NCBI GenBank assembly: GCA_003665825.1
Contig: QPFY01000014.1
Location: 62,001-126,000, forward strand
Length of the DNA stretch: 64,000 nucleotides
Source: Microbotryum silenes-acaulis
Taxonomy: Eukaryota > Basidiomycota > Microbotryomycetes > Microbotryales > Microbotryaceae
Reading direction: 5' to 3'
Positions 54,481-64,000 of the stretch are shown in pieces; the stretch's first letter is position 1, and every line of letters starts with the position of its first letter. The notes beneath the pieces were generated by a model. That model did no database searches, had not been told where the DNA came from, and worked only from the letters and a program-made list of their open reading frames with translations. The position numbers were made by a program, and so were the translations under genes.

Positions 54481-55373
54481 AGTCCGTCGTACGAGGTCGG
54501 GTCCGGCCGATGATGGCAGCTGCGGTGGCGGTGCATGCTCGGAGGTGGCCACAAGCGGGACTGACCCGATACAGTGACAACCAAAAACCTCTCCCAAACT
54601 TTTTGCCTTGCAAGACGACCAGGACTGCCGTGGGCCCCTCTTCGATCAAGAGCGTGCGATCGGAGGCTGGTGACGATCCGAGTCAAGACGAGAGGAGGGC
54701 AGTGCCCAAGTCAGCGACGGTGGTACTTGCAACGAGTGGGAGGGGTGAACTCGCGGTGGCTGATGGTACACTACTGCCGACTTCCACCACCTACCGCCTC
54801 GGTGCTGCGTCGATGCGCTAGTCGGTTACGGCCCAGTGGTGGAGGAGCCATGTGAGAGGTACTCATCAACGAAGAAGAAGGAAGGAGAGAGAGAGAGGTG
54901 AGAGGGGGGGGCGCTTTTATACTCGCCCTGAGGCCAGGCTTGGCGCTTATCAAGCGATTCGAGGTCAAGCTCTACGAGCTTGCCTCATCCGTGCCAATGA
55001 CGCTAGCCCGCGCCCCCGCCGCTCGGCATCGCAGCTCCTTCGGCGCTGCGGTCTTCCGAAAGGAGACCCCTCAGTCACCCGAGGTCACCAAGTCGACCTG
55101 ATTTGTAGGAGCAACAATGATAAAAGCAGTGTTCTTGATGGTTGCAAAATGACACTCGTATTTTAACGCATCTGCTCGTACTACTCTGAGTCCGAACGAC
55201 CCATTACTTGTGTTGCCCGTCCATAGCTCGGAGTCATTTTGAGGGGTCAGAAGATCGAGCTGATGAGCCAGGAGCGCGCCGGTCCCCGTCACGCGCAACC
55301 TGTTCACGTCTGACGCGACGAACATCTCACGTACTACCCTCTCACTCCCTCATCTTTCGATCTCTCACCGACC

Positions 55374-55569
55374 ATGACGATTGCACACGCACACAAACTG
55401 CTCCACCAGGAACTCCTCCCGTTCCGGAAGCCCTGTTGGGTCAGCATCAAGACGTGCGACAGGCGTTGGTTTCGCTGGTAGGCACCGTCGAGGGTGAGTC
55501 CGAACCCACCGTCGCTGCTGGTTCAATGCTCCACCCACCAATGAACACCCTCTCTCTCTCTCTCTCTCC

Positions 55570-55664
<95 letters not shown>

Positions 55665-56017
55665 CCGGCTCTCTACTAGTCGTGATTCTCGACGGCTCGA
55701 CGCTGTTCTCCGAGTGGTTCTCGGCCGCTCGGAGCGGCACCTCGTCCCGCAAACAAGCCCAACGATTCATCGGCTCGGTTCGTGCAGAGGCGGATCGCAT
55801 CGTCGCGGCGACGGCCGGACGAATCCACCTCGTGATCGTCTTCGACCACGCTTCGGCTCGTCCGGCCTTGAAGGCCCGTACCCACACGTCGAGAGACAAC
55901 GGGAACGGCGTCCGGCGCTCGCCCCACGTCTCTCCCGGCAAGGCACCGCCAAACTCCACAAAACAGCTTGCGCCCATCCGTGGGCGCGGGCGCGCGTCCG
56001 ATTTCCCCTCGTCGTAA
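55374..56017 (+). pseudogene. XPG/FEN-like nuclease gene, left copy (frameshifted, truncated)
   Basis: Two exons homologous to the right copy at 59295-60236. Exon 1 (55374-55493) is 120 bp and the matching right exon is 121 bp, so the ATG frame hits a stop and the homologous ALVSLVGTVEG reads in another frame: a one-base loss. Exon 2 after the intron 55494-55679 encodes VVILDGSTLF and RIHLVIVFDHASARPALKAR, the counterpart of the XPG N-terminal nuclease motif (vaIDg ... vyVFDG.P.LK). The XPG-I part with EADPL is missing; the frame runs into the repeat tail. Presumed non-functional. Confidence 0.5.
55548..55663. repeat. (TC)n/(CA)n microsatellite inside the left nuclease intron
   Basis: A ctctctct run (about 55548-55568) followed by a perfect CA dinucleotide run of about 90 bp (55572-55662). 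It lies within the predicted intron of the left nuclease copy and has no counterpart in the right copy. Confidence 0.95.
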
Positions 56018-56109
56018 AGACCCCCATTAGTAAGGCACGCACACATAACCGCTCTAATCGCTCGTCACTCTGGGCTCACATAAGGTCGGCTTTTGGGCCC
56101 ACGTCGGAG

Positions 56110-56383
56110 GCACTCTGGTCCCACATCGGAGGCGACTTTGGGATCACATCGGAGCGGACTTTGGGATCACATCCGAGGTCATTCTTGTATTACGTTCATA
56201 GGGACTTTGGTACCACATAGTGTAGACGCCTGTATCTCTTGCAATATGTGATGTATCACTCTGGGGAACGTAATATGATGTATGTACAGGTCTATAGTAC
56301 TTCTGGCCGGTGAGACGAGGCGGACAATGCAGTAGTTGCTACATCGGGGTTCTTCCCCGCTGTGCCGCTCCGCGCCCGTGTCA
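56110..56383 (+). repeat. Inverted repeat tail, left arm (partner 59158-59433)
   Basis: About 275 bp, nearly identical to the reverse complement of 59158-59433 with only a handful of differences seen by eye. Its outer part is built of degenerate ~24-bp units (ACTTTGGGATCACATCGGAG and variants). It follows the nuclease pseudogene. Confidence 0.92.
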
Positions 56384-56831
56384 GCGGTTAGACCTTACGA
56401 TCGTCACGAGGCAGCAAGCGTAGCTTGCAATAAACATCATAGGGTGGAGCAAACCTTTTTTTTCTTGCTGACTAGAAGACTTATGCGGTAATGACATTAT
56501 CACTACATGGGTGAGCTGTAGTGTTCCTTAGGCCTGCAATCGTTAGCACCCTTATTAGAGAAAATTCAAACATTCGGCGAAAGCCCAGGGGCCGCGCCAA
56601 AACTCGCAGGCGCTCGTCGTTTGACGGGCTACACCGGCAAACTCACGAATGCCCCTGAAAGCAGCTCCTTTCCTCAGAGCTTCACACGCTCACTGGTCTT
56701 TCCCCCCACTCTCCCTTTCTTCTTACACATAAAGTGCTCACCCAAACACTCCTTCCTATCCTCGTCGCGCGGAAATATTGTGCATCTCCGAGTCGAGCAA
56801 ACGACGCCTGAAGGGTTTACCTTCAAGATAG

Positions 56832-57287
56832 ATGGCGCCAATCACACTCATGTCGACAGGAGAAATCAGTCAACTGCTGCAAAACAAAGGGGGCCGACCA
56901 CCCATCGCGTTGCAGGAACAAGGCTCGCCAGAGGGATACGCATCGGAAGTTGACTCGGAAGTCGATGAGGATGAGGACAGTCTGCAAATCTTGGCAGCTT
57001 TGGTCCCGGTTCCCTCGAAGTCCTCGATATCTAGCACCTCCGCAGTCTCGGGGCTTTCGAACTCTCGCAAGAGCCGTTCGAGAGACTCCGACGAGGATTC
57101 GGCAGACGAGGGTTACTACGGAGTCAACGACGACGATTCGGACGAGAAATCAATTGACAACATCGTCTCGGCACTATATGACGGTCCTCGCGGCTGGGGA
57201 GACCTTCTAGGCGGGGCTAGACGGTGTGGACGAGGGAGAGACGAGTTGCGAGGGAGTCTCGAGTGTAAGATCAGGTTAGGACCGTGA
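56832..57287 (+). CDS. Acidic Ser-rich hypothetical protein
   Basis: Open frame of 151 aa between the two inverted arms, starting MAPITLMSTGEISQLLQNK, then Glu/Asp/Ser-rich (EVDSEVDEDEDSLQ, RDSDEDSADEGYYG). Codon pattern and acidity resemble the disordered N-termini seen elsewhere in the window. It could be an N-terminal exon of the next gene, but no splice pair links them convincingly. No family recognised. Confidence 0.35.
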   Translation: MAPITLMSTGEISQLLQNKGGRPPIALQEQGSPEGYASEVDSEVDEDEDSLQILAALVPVPSKSSISSTSAVSGLSNSRKSRSRDSDEDSADEGYYGVNDDDSDEKSIDNIVSALYDGPRGWGDLLGGARRCGRGRDELRGSLECKIRLGP

Positions 57288-57536
57288 AGCAACGGAAGTA
57301 GGTCAAGGTGGTGGCTCTCGAGATGGATTGGGACTAGGGACTATGGGATCAAGGACGATGTTGTTGCTTGCAGGAAGCAAAGGAACGTCTACAAATGGGC
57401 CGCGTTTTATAGTAAAACCCGTGGAACGTTATCGAAGGTCATGGAACTATCCTAAAAGAGTGGAGAGCGTGTGTAGAAGGAAATAGAAGCGAGTAGAATG
57501 AAATCGAGAGAATGAGCCCGAAGCTCGAGATCCGAA

Positions 57537-58583
57537 ATGGAAGCCGATGGAACGGCCAAGGAGCGCGACGATGGAATCAAATCGAAGAAGAGCGTGGAAG
57601 TGGATGGAACCAATTCGAAGCTTGAGATGGGTGATCGTAACACACTACTCCTGGCTCGGAACGACAAGAAGATCCTCGACCGGCACACGTACGAGCCCTC
57701 TCGACAGGACAAAAGGTTATCGAACACGACGCGCGAGGCAATTCTCTCAAACATGATCCTCACGACTGCAGAGCACAACGAGCTCCGTCTCAGGCCGCTC
57801 GTTCTCAATTGTCGCAAGCCGAGGTCCGAATGGGAATTTGTACGCAAACTTCCTGTCCTGGAGCTCCCAAAGTTCATGGCTACAGAGGTATGTCGAAGCT
57901 GCATGCTGCGCTGCGCTTTGTTTCGTCCTGTGAACGACCTAACTTTTATTGGTGCGATCTATCAACAGAAGCATGACTGGGCTCCACGCAAATATGAACG
58001 CTGTCTCGCTGTCGTCGAGCGACCTTACGGTGACGCGCCCTCGTCTACTCATCATCAACATCCGTCGGAGGTGGCAGTGGGGATCGAATGGCGTCCAGAA
58101 GTGCCTATCACCCTTCTAGAAGCTTGGAGTCAACCCGGCGAAGGTCGACCTGTTGCGGAGGTTCTACGAATTACCCATCGTTGCTCGGGGGCCTGCAAAA
58201 GAGTTCGGGTTAAGGATGGCAAACTTGGGTACAAGAAACGAGACAATGACAAGGACCCCGGGAAAACATGCTCTACTCAACTCAAGGTGATCATCCCGGA
58301 TAGGAAATCAAAGGATCTTGGTTTGCGTGGCTGATAAGACTCTCTGTTACCTTCTTCGTCCCTTGTGCAGATCCTCGTTCAGGCCGACGATCTTTCATCG
58401 GCGCTGGTGTACACCCTTGGCAACCACGAACGACGCCAACCACCGCCGAACGTCCGACGTCCAGCCCCTTTCATTCGTGCGTCGGTGCGTCAAAAAGTCT
58501 TTCGACAGGCCAATACGCCCACGCTCTCGAAAGTGACTGTGTGCTCCAAGTTTGCACAGGGAGTTTTCTCATCTCAAGATTGA
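57537..58583 (+). CDS. Protein with possible WRKY/GCM1/FLYWCH-type zinc-binding domain
   Basis: Three exons with phase-0 junctions: 57537-57887, 57969-58286 and 58371-58583, about 293 aa. The first third is charged and without recognised motifs. The second half has HRCSGACKRVRVKDGKLGYK, GKTCSTQLKILVQADD and VYTLGNHERRQPP: Cys-x4-Cys, a later Cys and a His after a strand-turn-strand, the pattern of the zinc-binding DNA-binding domains in MULE transposases and in WRKY/GCM1/FLYWCH proteins. No DDE catalytic domain is seen. It lies centrally between the inverted arms, so it could be the remains of a transposon protein; that is inference. Confidence 0.45.
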
Positions 58584-59157
58584 CCATCAGTTCCCTCGCC
58601 CTTCCTTCATTTCCGCCAGTATTTGCCACGCGCGATATCGAAAACACCTACCAAAGTAATTGCAAGCACTCTTCCCTTCTTCAAGAGAGTAACACTTCCG
58701 CTATTGCAACTCCTAGCGAATGCCGTCATTCGGAAGCGGAAAGCGTGACCCGGAGAGCTCCAGTCGGCGGGAAGCTTGTTCGCAATGTCGAGACCGAAAG
58801 TTGACATGTGGCCTAGGACATCCACGCTCGAAGTAAGTACAATCCATCATTCCGTCATACCAAGAAAGAGCTGACAACTGGTTTGTTCACTTGAGCAGTC
58901 ACACTAAAGAAAGGAGAGGTAAAGCGAGCCAAGTTTTTGTGTGGGAATACGAAGTTTGAACATCGTTCAACTGCAATGATCATACAAACAAAAGTCCGCC
59001 AATGTCGAAGCGTGACTTATTAGAATCTGTATCTTCGCTCAATCTTTATGGACTGTTCTTCATGGATCAAAGAAGCGAGGGACCCGTGCCACTTCTAGTT
59101 TCATCGGCGCAGTTACGTTCGGGAGTGTCGGCCTTGGCGACTCTGGCGCGCCGGATC
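58584..59157. other. Unassigned stretch inside the inverted arms
   Basis: 574 bp. One frame stays open to 58804 (RDIENTYQSNCKHSSLLQES) and might be a further exon of the preceding gene, but no donor/acceptor is convincing. Nothing else recognised. Confidence 0.4.
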
Positions 59158-59433
59158 GCTGACACCACGGGCCCGGAGCGGCCAAGCAGGGAAGAACCCC
59201 GATGTAGCAACTACTGCATTGTCCGCCTTGTCTCACCGGCCAGAAGTACTATAGACCTGTACATACATCATATTACGTTCCCCAGAGTGATACATCACAT
59301 ATTGCAAGAGATACAGGCGTCTACACTATGTGGTACCAAAGTCCCTATGAACGTAATACAAGAATGACCTCGGATGTGATCCCAAAGTCCGCTCCGATGT
59401 GATCCCAAAGTCGCCTTCGATGTGGGACCAGAG
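59158..59433 (-). repeat. Inverted repeat tail, right arm (partner 56110-56383)
   Basis: Reverse complement of the left arm. On the minus strand it follows and partly encodes the end of the right nuclease copy: the nuclease frame stays open through the repeat units to 59295. Confidence 0.92.
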
Positions 59434-60236
59434 TCACCATTTGAGGAACCAAAGTGCCCTGCTATTCGCGCGATTAACCTAATTCCCGCACGGCAAAAGT
59501 GATCGCGCTCATTCTCGAGCGCAACGTCGCAGATCTGGCCAAACTTGGTCGACGCCGAGACGAGGGGATCGGCCTCGTGGGCCGCGACGACGAGCAAGCC
59601 TTGCTCCGACCAGCGAACAAAGGTGGCGACTCGGGTTGGCTCGTCACCGTTGCAAAAAGCGACCTCCCATTCTTTGCTTGATTTTCCGTGGACGCTCGCG
59701 GCGAGGGTGTCGTTCGTGATGAAGGGGACGGGGTGGGTGACAGGGGTCGACTTATCGGAAGGCTGTTGCGGCTGCTGGCGATCTTGGCGATCGAGCACGG
59801 TGTTCCGCTTGAGTTCGGGACGAAGGATGGGATGATCAAATACCACGACCACTTGGATCCGCCTTGCCGTGGCTGCAATGATCTCCTCGAGGTGTCGAAT
59901 GATCGCATTGAGGAACAGCCGGCCTCGCTTCGGCTCGTTATGTTTCGCCCGGTCCGTCGCGGCTTTGCGCTGACGTGTGAACGCGGTAGCGCCGTCGATG
60001 ATGGCGACTGAGTGGAGTACAGTGATGGACAGCGTAGAGGGTCAGCTAGGGTTTGCTCGGCAAATCGTCCCGGAGCAGTTATGGGCTGCGAAGGGGCTCT
60101 GAGGAAGCGACTTGCCATCGATCTTGCCGACGAGGGAAACCAGCGCGCTGCTCAGGTTCGTCTCCCGAGAGAGAAGGGCGTCTGAAACGACCTCTAAAGC
60201 GTCACCGAGGCAGTCGTGGCCGTGTTTGACCGTCAT
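59295..60236 (-). CDS. XPG/FEN-like (Rad2 superfamily) nuclease, right copy
   Basis: Two exons, complement 60236-60116 and 60007-59295, 277 aa. The N-terminus MTVKHGHDCLGDALEVV leads into ALVSLVGKIDGVAIIDGATA and IQVVVVFDHPILRPELKRN, in the order of the XPG N-terminal domain (Gk-vaIDg ... VFDG.P.lK). Further on LLVVAAHEADPLVSASTKFG and CDVALENERDH resemble the XPG-I core (AP.EADaq.a.L ... sEDsD). The last ~55 residues come from the repeat tail and are probably not part of the fold. The intron is phase-correct only with a GC donor (GATG|GCAAGT); the left copy has GT there. The family assignment rests on motif order, and some acidic residues are atypical, so activity is doubtful. Confidence 0.5.
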
Positions 60237-61100
60237 CGGAGGAGGTATGAGGTGTGTAGGTGCAAGGCGCAAGGCACAAGGTGCAGGGTGCAGGAAGAAT
60301 CCAGGGTGGTTGAGAAGGCCGCGCTGCCCATCGCTCCGAGCCGAAAAGCAAACGGGGGCAGGTCCAACAAAAGGTCGTTCGAGCTCAGAGTAGTGTGAGA
60401 AGATGTATCATAATATTTCAAATTGTACCGTAAAATAGCCTGTACCCCATATTCATTAGTTTTGCTCTCAATCTTAGTCTGGTCAAGGCGGCGACCTCCT
60501 TTCGGAAGACCGCAGTAGGGAGCTTGAGCGTCAACGATCTAGGCAGCGAGAATCCGCCAATTTTCTGATGAACAATGGTTCGGCGTACATGTAAAAAAAT
60601 TATATTTTCTTCTTTCAATATGATTTTGTATTTGGGTGCCACCCTACTTGCATGACAGCCTCGACTCGCTGCGTCGGAGCTTTCGCGTGAAGCCGGTCCC
60701 CCAGCTCCGCGGCGGACTCGGAGTTCGGGGTCGTCCCAACTCGGACCAAACTGCTGGAGCGACAACCGCTGTATCGATCGCGGCGATCTCAACTCTGGGG
60801 TGATTACTGGAGCTCAACCTACTTGCTGAGACTTGACCGAGCTTGATCGACAAGGTATTCGGTCTTTCCGAGGGGTGGATCGTGGGCCTCGATGTGGGGT
60901 GCACGGTCCCCTGTCCGTTCAGATCTTCGGCGCTCTCGGCCGCTCTCGGCCGCGCTCGGCAGAGGTGGAGAAAATCGAAAGCTTGAAGTCACAGCGTGGC
61001 GTCATATCGATGAATGACTCATTCTGCCAAGCGCGCACTCCCCCACCCAAGTCGTCGACCACCTCGAGCTCGTCGCCTCTCTTTCTTTCTCCTTCCTTCT

Positions 61101-61215
61101 CCTCGTCGACGCGCTCTGCACTTCTCGCACCACTTAATCTTGCCGACATCGCCCCCCTTTTCAGGAGGATACGAAACGGTGGCCTTTGTGGTGTGGTAGA
61201 GTCTGTCGTTCGATC
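61101..61215 (+). repeat. Direct repeat, first copy (second at 61606-61720)
   Basis: About 115 bp, with a core from accacttaatcttgccgaca to gtctgtcgttcgatc that is nearly unchanged in the second copy 505 bp away. Both copies follow a pyrimidine-rich stretch, so a ~505-bp unit may be tandemly duplicated and partly diverged. Confidence 0.9.
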
Positions 61216-61315
61216 ATCCCCCCTTCCCACCCTCTCTACCTGTGAGTTGATGCCTGGTGCGACTCGACAAGCTCGTTTGTGCCTCGAGCGGTGATGCTGA
61301 CTCGATCGTGGCGAC

Positions 61316-61560
61316 CTCCCCCTCACCTCCCTTTCACCTCCACCTCACCTCCACCTCTCATCTTCATCCCCCCTCATTTCAACCTCATTCGACACTCCTT
61401 TCCCCTCACCTTCCTCTCACCTCACCTCACCCGCCCTCGTTTGACCCCACTTCGATTCCACCTTCACTTGAACTCCCCTCACCCGATCCCACCCTATCTC
61501 ATCCCACCTCGCATCTCGTCTACCTCGTCTCGTCGTCGTCTCTCCTCACTCGTTTTTGAC
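61316..61560. repeat. Pyrimidine-rich minisatellite (CACCTC units)
   Basis: Plus strand built of imperfect cacctccacctcacc, tcatccca and ccctcacctt units. Compositionally the reverse complement of 54186-54480. Confidence 0.75.
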
Positions 61561-61605
61561 CCCTCCCGATTTGCCTTCCCCAGCCTCCCTCCCCCTCCTT
61601 CCTAC

Positions 61606-61720
61606 CCTCGTCGACACGCTCTACACTTTGTGCACCACTTAATCTTGCCGACATCGCCCCCCTTTTCAGGAGGATACGAAACGGTGGCCTTTGGGATGTG
61701 GTAGAGTCTGTCGTTCGATC
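61606..61720 (+). repeat. Direct repeat, second copy
   Basis: Same orientation as 61101-61215, with a few substitutions (for example ggatgtgg for tggtgtgg). Confidence 0.9.
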
Positions 61721-62052
61721 CCTCCCATCGTCAAAAGACCTAGCTAGCGATCGGGGGTATGCAGTGGTCGGACTGACTCGTCTTGTGTTCACCCGTGTCG
61801 CGTCCATCTTTCACCACACCACCTCCATCATCTTACCCCACACCACCTCTCCCCTCTCCCCTCTCACTGTGATCTCTCGCTTCCCACCTCGCCACTCCGA
61901 CCTTACCGTCTATCACTGCGTCACGGCTTGCCATCAGCCTATCCACTCGTCGACGAGTGTTGAATGGCGCCTACGGCATGTCACTGAGGTTGTTCCTGGT
62001 CCACAAGACCGCTTGCATTTGATCGTACCCCGTGAGTCTTTGCTTTGACCCT

Positions 62053-62102
62053 TGATCGATCGATCGATCGATCGTGCTCGCCGGCATCGTGCTCGCCGGC
62101 CC
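62053..62102. repeat. ATCG microsatellite and 15-bp tandem pair
   Basis: About five ATCG units (62055-62074), followed by two copies of the atcgtgctcgccggc unit. Confidence 0.9.
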
Positions 62103-62665
62103 TTGACGACGGGCGAGGCGGGGTTGACGATTCGATCCTCGCCTACACTCCACACAGTAGCCTCCACTGCGTTACCGAGTCGACCGATCTCACTGCTCGG
62201 ATCGAAGGAGGTCCACGGTACCCCTAACATCAGTGAGTAGCATGTTCCCTAATCCTATGGTACCAGGTAGCTTGGTTCTAGTGTACGCGTCAACCTCCAG
62301 CTGCACACGGTCTTCAAGCCATCTCCACCTCGATCGACAAGGTCCCCTTTTCTTTTTCTGTTGCTTTCGAATTGGTTTCACCTCGGAACTCTTACGCTGG
62401 CGGTGCTAAGTGGCAGGCGACTTGTCCTTGTTTAGCCTAGCCAGATCCAACTCCTACATTGAGCCTCCCTCGTGAACCCTCTTCGTGTTTTGTAGTTTTT
62501 TGAGTGCACGTATCGAGATGCGCATGCACCACGGATTTGAAATTCGAGATTCGATTCTTCCGCCCACATGAGCGGAGCACCCCCACCGGGATCTCGTGCC
62601 GTCGTTGTTCACTCAAACTAAGCCTGGCCATATTCGATCACGTGCAAACGAAGTTTTGCCTAGCC

Positions 62666-64000
62666 ATGTCTAACGGACAAGTCAGTACACCTCAAGAGCA
62701 AGCGTTTGTGGACTGGCTCAAGTCGAATGGAGCGACGGTGAACCCGAGTATCGGTCTGACCCAGTTCGAGGGAATGGGCCGAGGTGCGGTGGCGCTGCAG
62801 GACATTCAGGTACGCGTCTCGGTTATCATAAGCCCATTTAAGTTCCAGATCTGATCTCGCCATTCTCGCTGCAGCCGGACACGCTGCTGTTCTCGTTGCC
62901 CCGCTCCATCTTGCTCACGACCTCGACCTCGTCGCTCTCGTCCCAAGTGCCGCTCTCGACCCTCACGGGATGGACGCCTCTGATCCTCTCGCTCATGTAC
63001 GAGTACCTCCGCACCTCGAAATGGAAGCCCTACTTTGACCTCCTCCCTACCTCGTTCGACTCGCTCATGTTCTGGTCCGATCCTGAGCTTGAACAACTCA
63101 AAGGCTCTGCCGTCTTGGACAAGGTCGGCAAGGAGGAAGCCGAGCTGGCGTATGCGGAGGAACTCTTGCCCTTCGTTGAAGAGTACGCAAGCATCTTGGG
63201 CAACAAGGAGGACTACACGCTGGACTTGTTCCACCGGTGTGGAAGCTGGATACTCAGTCGCTCGTTTCACGTCGAGTCGGCGGACGAGGATGAGGACAAG
63301 CCAAAGCGGAAACACGACGGCGACGACGAGAACTCTGATTCGGACGACGAGGAAGAAGAAGAGCGAGAAGATGTCGCTGACGTAGCGATGGTACCCATGG
63401 CCGACCTCCTCAACGCCCGATTCGGCAGTGACAACGCTCGACTGTTTTACGAACCTTCGACGCTCAACATGATGTCGACGGCGTCGATACCGGCTGGAGC
63501 CCAGATCTTCAACACCTATGCCGACCCACCCAACTCGGACCTGTTGAGAAGGTACGGCCACGTCGATGAGGAGAACGGCGCCGACCTCGTCGAGATCGGA
63601 TTGGGACTTGTCGTCGAACTCGCCGGCGGTCCCCAGGGGTCGGACCTTAGCGAAGACGAGCAATTGACCCGTGCCGAATGGCTCCTCGAACTGGGTATCG
63701 ACGACACCTTTGTCCTCGATAAGACCCTTGAACTCCCTGAAGAGCTCATCTCGACGATCTGGACGTTACTGCTTGACCAGGCTGACTTTGAAAAGGCGCA
63801 GAGGAAGGAAGTGCCGCCGAAACCGAGGTTGGATCCGATCTCGGCGAAATGGGCGGTCGCGATCTTGGACAGGCGGATGGAGGAGTACGAGACGAGCATA
63901 GAGGTCAGTCTGTATGAGCGCCAACATGTTAACAGGGCGGCCATGATGCTCATTTGCCATGGCCACTTTCACAGGAGGACGAGACGTTGCTCGCCCAGAC
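62666..64000 (+). CDS. RKM4: SET-domain protein lysine methyltransferase, RKM4/SETD6-like (3' end outside window)
   Basis: Exons 62666-62809, 62875-63903 and 63975-beyond 64000, 399 codons visible. N-terminal SET half: DWLKSNGATVNPSIGLTQFE, GMGRGAVALQDIQ, DTLLFSLPRSILLTT, with a helical insert and an acidic stretch (DEDEDKPKRKHDGDDEN). C-terminal SET half: VPMADLLNARFGSDNARLF, the place of the NH motif that normally binds SAM (here NARF), and IFNTYADPPNSDLLRRYGHV, the NxYG-like strand, followed by a Rubisco-LSMT substrate-binding helical region. Rkm4 methylates ribosomal protein L42 in yeast, and SETD6 methylates RelA in animals. The class is clear; the exact orthologue and substrate are inference. 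Confidence 0.85.

Larger units (their letters stand above)
52962..55373. other. 2.4-kb repeat-rich spacer without a supported gene
   Basis: Left edge of the accessory region. Holds a CA-rich run (53178-53201), a GATC palindromic repeat, a TCATCC microsatellite and a purine-rich minisatellite (listed separately). Open frames here (for example 53372-53869 and antisense 54027-54686) are low-complexity translations of repeats. A sequence ctgcggtcttccgaaaggag near 55046 and actactctgag.tcgaacgac near 55180 reappear inverted at 60370-60520, as part of the nuclease-copy flanks. Confidence 0.6.
60237..62665. other. 2.4-kb repeat-rich spacer up to the SET-domain gene
   Basis: No gene supported. Contains flanking sequence shared with the left nuclease copy (cctcctttcggaagaccgca at about 60500), AT-rich DNA (60580-60640), a ~115-bp direct repeat pair, a pyrimidine-rich minisatellite and an ATCG microsatellite. 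The last part is the promoter of the methyltransferase gene. Confidence 0.6.

Noticed and set aside
54027..54686. 219-codon Ser/Pro/His frame
   Set aside because: Antisense translation of the purine-rich minisatellite; low complexity and no splice or family support.
55365..55664. Poly-Val-Cys / poly-His-Thr open frames
   Set aside because: Translation of the CA microsatellite, not protein.

Overview
This window looks like nuclear DNA of a basidiomycete fungus. Genes are dense on both strands and broken by many short introns (about 50-150 bp) with GTRNGT donors and YAG acceptors. Spliced products are basidiomycete housekeeping proteins: CYP51 ending in a TTMIVMP-type tail, ERG3, PEX11, MIC10, P5B ATPase, PP5, APC8. 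Moderately high GC, heavy intron load and Ser/acid-rich low-complexity tails suggest Pucciniomycotina, perhaps Microbotryomycetes; that placement is inference. No tRNA, rRNA, CRISPR or bacterial-type signal was recognised. Exon coordinates were deduced by eye from reading frames and splice motifs; each main model gives an uninterrupted frame with consistent phases.

Layout. 0.3-11.2 kb: minus-strand genes for a Ser-rich protein, lanosterol 14-alpha-demethylase (ERG11/CYP51), the MICOS subunit MIC10 and phospholipase C (PLC1). 11.8-15.2 kb: a 69-aa membrane protein (+), one copy of a duplicated mitochondrial-type gene (-) and a zinc alcohol dehydrogenase (+). 15.5-24.9 kb: PP5 phosphatase (-) and a vacuolar-type P5B ATPase, YPK9-like (+). 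26.5-32 kb: ERG3 sterol C-5 desaturase and an MFS permease (both +). 32.2-37.3 kb: an intact Ty1/copia retrotransposon with apparently identical 215-bp LTRs and a CCAGG target duplication. 37.3-40.1 kb: unexplained DNA, then the inverted second copy of the mitochondrial-type gene. 40.3-53.0 kb: PEX11 (-), a CLASP-like protein (+), APC/C subunit CDC23 (-), an alpha/beta-hydrolase (+) and a SAC7-like RhoGAP (-). 53.0-62.6 kb: an accessory region rich in repeats. It holds two inward-facing, diverged copies of an XPG/FEN-like nuclease gene (the left one broken), each ending in the same ~275-bp tail, on either side of a gene with a possible WRKY/GCM1/FLYWCH-type zinc-binding domain. 62.7-64.0 kb: the 5' part of a SET-domain lysine methyltransferase (RKM4/SETD6-like).

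How genes relate. ERG11 and ERG3 act in the same ergosterol pathway, and ERG11 has three helically phased CCAAT boxes upstream. Otherwise neighbours are functionally unrelated, as is usual in fungal chromosomes. The most unusual material is the 54-61.7 kb inverted nuclease locus, the pair of inverted duplicates at 12-13 kb and 39-40 kb whose 3' tails are much better conserved than their exons, and five inferred GC-AG introns.
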